A stretch of DNA of 64,000 bases from Apostichopus japonicus (Eukaryota; Echinodermata; Holothuroidea; Aspidochirotida; Stichopodidae): NCBI RefSeq assembly GCF_037975245.1, contig NC_092564.1:9833984-9897983 (forward strand). Direction: 5' to 3'. The number at the start of each line of letters is the position of its first letter. The first letter of the stretch is position 1. The notes beneath the pieces are model-generated. The model saw only the letters and a list, made by a program, of their open reading frames with translations, did not search any database and had not been told where the DNA came from. Below, piece by piece: positions 56,081 through 64,000 of this stretch. Position numbers and translations under genes: made by a program.

Positions 56081-56701
56081 CAAGGGCGGCGGAAGCACTT
56101 TTAATCTGGGGGGCACCGACATCAAAGGGCACTTTGCCGAAATTCGATAACTCTTATTGTATTATCTTATTTGCGTATACACATCACTCCATCAACGCCC
56201 CCCCCCCCCCCCCCTTCAAGGAAAATATGCATACAAGCACTGCAATATCCAAAACAAACAAGGGGAAACAAGGAACAAGTCTTCTTTTGAGACAAAATGA
56301 GGTGAAATCATGCTAGTTGCTAATGTAGGAATCTTCCGAATTAGAGTTTATTTCTTGTTAATATCTTAACAAGTGTTTTCCATTTGAAATAGCTTTGAGT
56401 TTGACCCACAGAAATTCATTAAAAGTCAGGGGCGTAGCCAGGATTTGCAAAGTTGTATGCAGGACTATCTGAGCGGAGCACCACCATCGGTTGGCGAGGA
56501 GCATACAAGAAAATTTTCGGTTTTACAAACCCCTCAGATGGCCGGAAACGGTCCTTCCCGAGTGATCATTCTGGTTCCCTGGCCTCTCGCTAACTTGATA
56601 AACCTCAATTTTTATGTAGCAATAGGGTACATTTTTAACCTGAGGAAAAGTGGGGGGGCACGTGCCCCCTGTGCTCCCCCCCCCCGGTTCCGCCGCCCTT
56701 G
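56081..56701. mobile_element. hAT-like MITE with CAAGGGCGGCGGAA ends
   Basis: The left end CAAGGGCGGCGGAA is repeated inverted at 56,688-56,701 (perfect 14 bp). GCAGGCT occurs immediately to the left (56,074-56,080) and three bases beyond the right end (56,704-56,710), suggesting an imperfect target duplication. It has G/C-runs near both ends and no transposase. A second element's left end (CAGGGGCGTAGCCAGG) begins inside it at 56,427. Confidence 0.65.
56427..56450 (+). mobile_element. Isolated hAT-like terminal sequence
   Basis: CAGGGGCGTAGCCAGG at 56,427-56,442 is a classic hAT MITE end. A matching inverted end was not found nearby, so this is a solo or truncated copy nested in the MITE at 56,081-56,701. 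Confidence 0.45.
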
Positions 56702-57666
56702 CAGCAGGCTGCAAATATCATAGGCCTACCTTTGATTTGCCCGCAAATTCGTTCGTGTTTACGAAAGTTTCAACACACGTAATGAATAATTGTTTAGCTT
56801 ATTTTTTTCTTCTCTTTGGAGGTTTTTATTGACAGTTTTCGTTTAGTGTAGGGAAATTGCTAAAACGCATGGGCCGCTCAGTTACATCTAGTATAGGACT
56901 AGTACATCAATTTAGGCTAAGTATAAAATTAGCGAAACTGGCGGTTCGTTTGTTGCTGTCTGACGTCACGTGATAGAGATGATTCAATTTGTTGATTTTA
57001 AAAATATGATTAAAGAAAGTGTGGTGCGCAAGCATAATTGTTTGGGCCAACAAATTTGTCATTTTTTACGAAATGATTTATAACTCGTCACGTATGGGGT
57101 TCGACTAGTACAAATTCAATCACAATAATCTCTCTTTCATCAATCGCTAGTTGCTATGTAAATGAATGTAATGTGACAAATGAATTGATAAAAAATCCAG
57201 ATAAACGCAATACGGACCTTCAACTCTTATAGTTTCCGTGGGTTTCTATACGTCATATAACAATAAACCCTTTAGTCATGAGCAGTCTAAAGCCATTCAG
57301 AGAAAATATTAAGATAATTATCTTCTCGTATTTTCACCAAAAAAAATGATTACTGCTCTCATAACATATATCCCATAACTTTAGTAAAAAACAATATTTA
57401 ACATGCAGGTATCAAGGATGGGAGATAAGAAAATACATAATGATAAATAAAGGTAAATTAAATATAAACCATCTGCAGTAACATTTTGATGGTGAGATAA
57501 CCGTTTATTGTGGCACCACTGTATAAAGTGAGTGAATTCAGGTTGAAGTTAATTGTAGAACGAGTGCTGCAGTGCTGCAGTACTTAAGTTCCCATCATAT
57601 ATAGCCTGAACACAAAAAGCATAGTAAACGTAGTTTCATCGATGCACTTTCATTCCCAATCATCGA
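56702..57666. other. Non-coding stretch, nothing recognised
   Basis: AT-rich. GACGTCACGTGA at about 56,962 combines a CRE-like and an E-box-like core; significance is unknown. Confidence 0.4.
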
Positions 57667-59632
57667 GTTACAATGAGACTGTGACTATACGTGGCGGTAA
57701 TATGTCTATTTTACATCACAATTCGATTTAAAAGAATTGACACTATGAATGTGCATTAGTCTGATACAACCCCCACACGATCAACCCCAAGGCAGTGGTG
57801 ACGTGCACGGATTTCAAAGGTGGTATAGGACTCGGGGGCTGAATATCCCAAATTCACCTCCGACCTGATCTTTTGTGTATAGGGGCATGAATCTTATATG
57901 AACCGGCAGTATAGGCGGAACAAATAGTGTACCGGAACGAGGAACTGTAGCTGTGGGCTGGTTGAATATGACACCCATGTAGATGGGTTGTTGTGGGGGG
58001 GGGGTTATTGTGGGTGGGGTTGCTCCAAATGGTGCATTCTGAGGTAGTTATAATTATATTAGGTATATACGGCCCTCAATGGAAGTTTGTGCTAATATAT
58101 ACTTTTGAATTTTGAAAAATCCCCCCGGGCTGCTAAGAATAATCAGATCACATTAAAATTTACTTTTAAACTTACTTCAAGTCTGTTCTCTCTCGCTAAC
58201 CGTAGCACTCGCTTTCTCATGTGTCTCAGATATCCTTCTCTCTTTCTTAAACAATCATTGTAGAGGAAAAGGATCCTGGTTTTCTCTCTCTGTACCCAAA
58301 AACAACAACAAAAAAACAATTTGTGTGTGTCATTTATGATGATGATAATGACGTCACTTTCATTTTAGTTTCTTTTTGTGATATTTGCAATCACAATATC
58401 TCGTCTGACAATTTTATATTTTACAACGATTTTTTTAATTTTTATTTTATTGCAATGAACATCTGGAAGAGAGATCGAATGTAGACAACAGATTCAAATT
58501 TAAAATTTATATATGTAATACTTAGTCATGCACATGGCACGTGCACGTGCATTACTAATTTAAGACGACATTTTATGTGTGTTTTTTGGTGCATATTAAC
58601 GTATCGCTAGTCATTTCTTGTTTATATAAATTATTTATTTTTTGAAATCTTCAATTAATTATAAAGTGTAAGATATCAACAAATGCATGTAAAAATAGGA
58701 ATTTGCAATGAACTTGTGAATCAAAAGTTTACACCTTTAACGAGTTTAGGTTCCTTCAATAAATTGATATTTAATCAAATTTCAAGTTCTAATATTTTAT
58801 TTTTCTTCAGTATAACGCTAAAGATGTAATTCAGTCTCTGTTATATAGAAGTAACAATAAATGAAATTTCGCTATGAGGGCAAGCCGTATGACATATTAT
58901 ACGGTTCTGCAAAGTTACATTGAGACTGTGACTATACGTGGCGGTATTACGGTATGTCTATTTTACATCACAATTCGATTGAAAACAATGGACACTGAAT
59001 ATGCATTAGTCTGATACAACCCCAACATGATCAACCCCAAGGCAGTGGTGACGTGCAAGGATTTCAAAGGTGGTAGGACTCGGGGGCTAAATATCCCAAA
59101 TTCAATATCTCGTCTGACAATTTTATGTTTAACAATGATTTTTTTATTTTTATTTTATTGCAATGAACATCTGGAATAGATCGAATGTAGACGACAGGTG
59201 TCAAATTTAAATTTATGTATTTATAATACTTAGTCATGAACATGGCACGTGCACGCGTGCATTACTAATTTAAGACGACATTTTATGTGTGTTTTTATTT
59301 AGTTCAAGGTGCATATTGACGTATCGAAGTCATTTCTTGTTTATATAAATAATTTATTTTTTGAAATCTTCAATTAATTTTAAAGTGTAAGATATCAACA
59401 AATCATGTAAAAATAGGAATTTGCAATGAACTTGTGAATCAAAAGTTTACACCTTTAACGAGTTTAGGTTCCTTCAATAAATTGATATTTAATCAAATTT
59501 CAAGTTCTAATATTTTTTTTTCCTTCAATATAACGCTAAAGATGTAATTCAGTTGTCTGTATATAGAAGTAACAATAAAGGAAATTTCGCTATGAGGGCA
59601 AGCCGTATGACATATTATACGGTCCTGCAAAG
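57667..59632 (+). repeat. Tandem duplication (unit about 1.25 kb), second copy with internal deletion
   Basis: The unit at 57,667-58,913 begins GTTACAATGAGACTGTGACT and ends with GGCAAGCCGTATGACATATT...CTGCAAAG. It is followed directly by a second copy at 58,914-59,632. The second copy lacks the counterpart of about 57,857-58,393 (roughly 540 bases), with the junction in a short TTCA/TCA microhomology. Elsewhere the copies differ by scattered substitutions and small indels. No coding frame is shared beyond chance. Confidence 0.88.
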
Positions 59633-60229
59633 TGAAATTCACAACGTTATTTCATTTATAGTTGATTTTCGAAAAGATTATAGGATTATAGGTCTGGCAG
59701 TATCGTTTAGCAACTTAGAGGGTTGCTTGTATGGTCTGGTGAACAGTGGTGTGTATATTATCAGAAATGTTTAAAAACGTTTAAGAAAGTTTCGTTATTA
59801 TGCGAATACTTTACGCTGTACAAAAGGGATTTTCAGCAAGTCCATTGTTTGGGGGGGGGGGGGGGGACATCTACAGGATTAAAACCCGATTCGGCTGGCA
59901 AAGTTAATGAACTAAAATAGGATGGATGGGATCGTAGATTTATCGGTCGGCTTGTAATAGCGAACAAATTTAGTATGACTTTCGATGGTCACGTCAAAAT
60001 CCGTTCAACTGTCTTTTGAGGGAATGGGGTTGGGGCGGTTATTTTCAGAGTCATAGTTTACCTTTTCATAGTGGTAGGCACATATTATTCTTCGTAATCT
60101 AAGTCCCCATGCCTCGAAGCAGAGGAAGAGCCAGACAGATACCCACAACGCACATATGTAAAGAAGCTGAAAGATTGGAAGTTTAGACGGGATTGGGAGA
60201 CATTCTGGAGAGAAAAGAAGATAAGATAA
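59633..60229. other. Non-coding stretch, nothing recognised
   Basis: Contains a long G-run at about 59,850-59,866. Frames here are short and run into the G-run. Confidence 0.4.
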
Positions 60230-60830
60230 TCAGAGTAAATCGCGATGATTACGTCATAGAAAGGGGGGGGGGAGGGGGGTGGTGGGGAGACCGTAAGTCC
60301 TACGAAATGATTACAGAGAACTCGCGTCAGAGTAAATCGAAATGATTACGTCATAGGAAGGGAGGGGGAGGGGGGTGGTGGGGAGACAGTAAGTACTACG
60401 AAATGATTAAAGAGAACTCGCGTCAGAGTAAATCGAAATTATTACGTCATAGGAAGGGAGGGGAAGGGGGTGGGGAGACAGTAAGTACTACGAAATGATT
60501 AAAGAGAACTCGCGTCAGAGTAAATCGAAATTATTACGTCATAGGAAGGGAAGGGAAGGGGGTGGGGAGACAGTGAGTGCTACGAAATGATTAAAGAGAA
60601 CTCGCGTCAGAGTAAATCGAAATGATTACGTCATAGGAAGGGAGGGGGAGGGGGGTGGTGGGGAGACAGTAAGTACTACGAAATGATTAAAGAGAACTCG
60701 CGTCAGAGTAAATCGAAATGATTACGTCATAGGAAGGGAGGGGAAGGGGTGGTGGGGAGACAGTAAATACTACGAAATGATTAAAGAGAACTCGCGTCAG
60801 AGTAAATCGAAAATGATGACGTCACAGAAG
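60230..60830 (+). repeat. Minisatellite of 92-97-bp units, each with a CRE-like site
   Basis: The anchor GTAAATCG recurs at 60,235, 60,332, 60,428, 60,520, 60,612, 60,708 and 60,802. Every unit contains a CRE-like core (ATTACGTCATAG in six units; TGACGTCACAG in the last), then a GGAAGGGAGGG-type purine tract, then TACGAAATGATTA and AGAGAACTCGCGTCAG. The length differences come from the G-tract. Confidence 0.92.
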
Positions 60831-61120
60831 GGGAAACGAAAACAACCTTGTATATTGTATGTTTTTGCCTGCCCCACGAACTTCGGGAAGAAATCTAATT
60901 GGCCTCAAATAGTGCCTAAAGTAATTAAATATTGTTCATACATACTTAGTAGAGATTCCTAAATCCTATTGGTCCATTCAGGTCAGCTGACCGTGGTTAA
61001 TCCTGTGAGTAACGCACGGTAAATTACGGGGCATCACTTTAATAAATCTTGGGTTATATGTAACCAAAAATGTTTTGTTTTATGATTTCCCCCCACACAA
61101 ATGGTAGTGTATGAATGAAC

Positions 61121-61286
61121 GGGGTTAATCAATGGTCTAGCGTGCGTTACTCACATGATTAATGCACTCCGGGTGTTAATGTTATCGCTGGATGCACTCG
61201 GGCTCCGCCCTTGTGCATCGCTTGCATTATCCTCCGATAGTGCATTAATCCTGCGAGTAACGCACGCTAGACCGTTGATTAACCCC
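61121..61286. repeat. Foldback palindrome with 48-bp arms
   Basis: The left arm (61,121-61,168) and right arm (61,239-61,286) are inverted copies sharing GGTCTAGCGTGCGTTACTC and ATTAATGCACT, around a 70-base spacer. The spacer itself has a smaller inverted pair (GATGCACTCGGG and its near-complement CTTGTGCATCG). A third arm-like piece (TTAATCCTGTGAGTAACGCA) lies at about 60,998. It is probably a foldback-type mobile element. Confidence 0.75.
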
Positions 61287-61415
61287 TTATTCACGGCGAA
61301 GTAAGGCAACTCTGAATTTGTTTCATATACATAAGGGTGGATAGTACGGCGGTCATTTAGAATATTACCACTACAAAGCTTAATCATTTTCGCGTCACTT
61401 TCTTTAATAATTTAC

Positions 61416-61491
61416 CTTTGTTTGTAGATATACCAGCGATGGTGTGTTGACTATCAAATGCCTCAAAAACTCGTTGAAATAACTGCGCCAT
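61416..61491 (-). CDS. Candidate first coding exon of a minus-strand gene, unrecognised
   Basis: The ATG at 61,491-61,489 (context AAAATGG) opens MAQLFQRVFEAFDSQHTIAG and ISTNK, ending at CAAAG|GTAAAT, a plausible donor, phase 1. The peptide is amphipathic and composition-wise protein-like, unlike most short frames here. It cannot splice directly to the RING-like exon at 54,872, since phase 1 would meet a stop. If it belongs to that gene, intermediate exons are missing. I do not recognise the sequence. Confidence 0.25.
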
Positions 61492-63515
61492 TTTCCCATG
61501 ACCGTGCACCGAAACCCGGAAATAATGTTCCCCTGTATGGAATAATAATAATATATATCTATATATTTTGGTGCACTTACCATATTTATATGGATTTCTT
61601 ATCTTTGAAAATACAGACGGCACCTAAGTCATTAAAATTTGAATGCAAGAAAGGGGAGGGGGGGGGGTGAGGGTGAGGGTTGGGGTTTGGGGGCAAACAA
61701 AATAATTTAAAAGAGAACCACACTTGCCGTGGAATTCAAAGTCGAGCTGACTATGGCGGTGAATTAGGTCGAGAGATGTGTAGAAGAAAAAATCAAACGC
61801 TAACAGCAACAACGTCACAAATACCTGACAAGAGAGGCGGATTGTGCCTTTAATCTGTGAAGAGAAGAATTGGATTCCAGTATAGTGAACTGTAATTTGA
61901 AAACGTAGCCGGGATTTTATTAGCTGGCTATTTGTCACTTGTTCTTAACAAAAACCACAATAACACATACCATATATAGCCATGTTATCAACATTCTGAG
62001 CATCATGCTGCGCTATCATGCCCGTAATAAGTCAACGGCAGTCCACTTTTTACGCCTCCGTACTTTTTTTTTTTATAAACAAATCACTGGTTATTATTGC
62101 ACTCCGTGAAAATCAATTCTACCACCTAAGACTTCATAATATTATAGTGGTGACTATACATGAAAGTTTATTAATGCCATATTAGGAGATGATATCTCCT
62201 CACTCTCTACAAGTCTGATGGTTCTATACAAAACGATGTAAATTTATCTGATGCCAACATAATCCTTCAGCTTTGATTTGATATGTGCGTTCCAAGGAGC
62301 GCAACCACGTATACCTCTGGCAGGGGGGGGGGCGGGGCGGGGCGGGGAACTTGGTTTCATCTACCACCTCCACTGACAGACATAATATTACAACAAACGT
62401 TCTAGTGTACAGCACATAAATATAACAGAGATACAACCCAAACAGTAAAATAATCTTCCACATTGTCTCAAAAGTTGCAAATTACAGCAAACGGGATGGG
62501 ACCCTTCTCCAGTGGATGACGTTACATCTTATACGAATATCATGTTGCTATCAGATCAAAAAAATTATAGGAATTGTTCATACTGTCAATACGCGTGGAT
62601 TGGAAGCATGACCTGGGAGGACAGTATAGAGAGGTATATTAGCATTAGGAAACTGTCCGTTGAGGCCGCCGTACAGTATTAGGCACAGCAGTAACATAAT
62701 TGTCCTATACCACCGATACAACCGTATTTGCTTCCCTAGACCAAATATATGCAAATCTTAGGGTTGCATCTAATTGAATGCCGCCCTCTCTCCCTCCATT
62801 GCATATAGTCTTGTAAGGAAAGAAGGGGGGGGGGCGGCAATATCACCTCCACTACCCTTTAAATCTCGTTTTGAAGCTGTTCTTATCTCGATGTATATGC
62901 TTAATGTATTCTCTCCAGTTGGCTGTAGATCGTTTTCTAGGATATATATATATATATGTTTCCCATTACGTGAGTATTCTCGTCTTTGTCTCGTTTTTGT
63001 CTCTGCTATTTACTCTGAGGTTTCTTTACTTGTATTTTGTGAGATTACAATTATTTGAATGGATGCTTTTAAAAGAACGTTTTAAAATGATAAATGATAA
63101 TCCAATTGTGCAATAAGTAAACTAAATAGAATTCGCAATAGCTCAAAAGATATCCCTCAAGATATAAAACTTATCCAACCCGTTTTATAATTCGCGCTAG
63201 TGGCTTTTTGGAATGGATCTCACGGTCTTTCCGAAGAATCAAATATAGATATAGGCTGTAATCCCATGCATAATATCAAAAGTATATATTTGTCGAGTTT
63301 TCAAGTTACACAAACAGGATATGTTGACGAAAACCTATGAAACTAAGTTACAATTCACTTGACAATATTGCTAAAATAACGAGATTTGTTACTTAAGTTC
63401 ACACACTTCAAAAATACGATATCTGATGACTTTTCAAGAAACATAAATATGACAGTCTTGAAGAAAAGTATCAAGTCGTACCGATTTCGTGTCGCGTTGT
63501 TTGACAATGTAAGAC
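61492..63515. other. Non-coding stretch, no supported gene
   Basis: AT-rich, with G-runs at about 61,658, 62,322 (GGCGGGGC repeats) and 62,825, and a short TA repeat at 62,942-62,958. No gene, RNA or complete element was recognised. Confidence 0.4.
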
Positions 63516-63665
63516 AGAGACGTAGCCAGGAATTTGAAAGGGGCTGAGCACATTTTGCGATTGATATGGGAGAAGTGTCTAAGGGGAGGGGTTCCCCCTC
63601 CCCTTTAAGATATCTTTTAACAATTGAAGGTCCTTAGGTGCGATCTGATGCAATGTTTTGCCAGT
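63516..63665 (+). mobile_element. Fragment of a hAT-like non-autonomous element
   Basis: GACGTAGCCAGGAATTTGAA resembles a decayed CAGGGGCGTAGCCAGG end. A self-complementary GGGGAGGGGTTCCCCCTCCCC and GGTCCTTAGGTGCGATCTGA follow, paralleling 26,310-26,400 and 33,930-33,990. No right end was found before the window ends. Confidence 0.5.
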
Positions 63666-64000
63666 TTCATCAATATCATATGATATCATAATATCAGCAG
63701 ATTTTGTTTCCTGTTTGAATTCTTTTACATGTTCTTTTACATACTATATCAGAAAGACAAACAGTGCTCTTTTACAATTTTTCAAGTAGGATGATTTTTG
63801 TTTATTGTCCAATGTCTGGACTTTAATACATTTGACAAACTTAACTGATGGACAATATAAACTTTCATATTTTGGTAAGACAGTCAGATGTGCAGTGGCC
63901 TAAAAACAAATATCGTTATCGCAGTGTATTAGCAGTGTAATAATTATTTATAGGAAGTGCGTATCGTGTACGATTGCTAGCTTAGCTTCATAACATGCTG

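Noticed and set aside
1-64000. CRISPR arrays, operons or bacterial-type regulatory sites
   Set aside because: The window is eukaryotic, with spliced genes. The regular repeats are minisatellites without spacer structure.

Overview
This is a eukaryotic nuclear window, AT-rich and intron-rich. It looks like a marine deuterostome invertebrate, and an echinoderm such as a sea cucumber is my best guess. That guess rests on the gene families, the many poly-G/poly-C runs and the mix of Penelope, DIRS and hAT-like elements. It is inference, because no marker gene is present.

Host genes: (1) positions 1-158 (+) are the last coding exon of a type-I HSP40 (DNAJA1/DNAJA4-like), ending in a CaaX farnesylation box. 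(2) Positions 36,195-47,762 (+) hold an apparently complete Atos/FAM214 gene in 11 coding exons (885 residues by my splice model). All splice phases agree, and both conserved C-terminal domains are present. (3) Positions 54,351-54,872 (-) are two 3'-terminal exons encoding a C-terminal cysteine-rich RING-like module resembling DCST1/DC-STAMP family proteins. Its upstream exons were not found. A possible first coding exon of a minus-strand gene lies at 61,416-61,491.

Mobile DNA: the most striking structure is a four-layer transposon nest at 26,224-35,504. A hAT-like non-autonomous element has 16-bp perfect terminal inverted repeats and TTGCA flanks. It is interrupted by a Penelope-like retroelement with 19-bp target duplications and inverted terminal repeats. 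That Penelope element was hit twice. A GC-rich DIRS tyrosine-recombinase retrotransposon of about 6.1 kb sits in its reverse-transcriptase active-site motif, and an 851-bp hAT-like MITE with an 8-bp duplication sits further 3'. The DIRS copy retains gag-like, RT/RNase H and tyrosine recombinase frames and the split inverted-repeat/internal complementary region of the group.

Other repeats: a TTAA-flanked MITE family occurs in four copies (about 4.0, 7.7, 24.9 and 45.7 kb). A tRNA-derived SINE lies in an Atos intron. A 36-bp minisatellite of about 30 copies lies downstream of Atos. A 92-97-bp minisatellite carrying a CRE-like site in every unit lies at 60.2-60.8 kb. There is also a roughly 1.25-kb tandem duplication with an internal deletion, a 48-bp-arm palindrome and further hAT-like fragments. 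The remaining long stretches (about 0.3-26 kb, 47.8-54.3 kb, 55-57.6 kb, 61.5-63.5 kb) show no coding region I can support.
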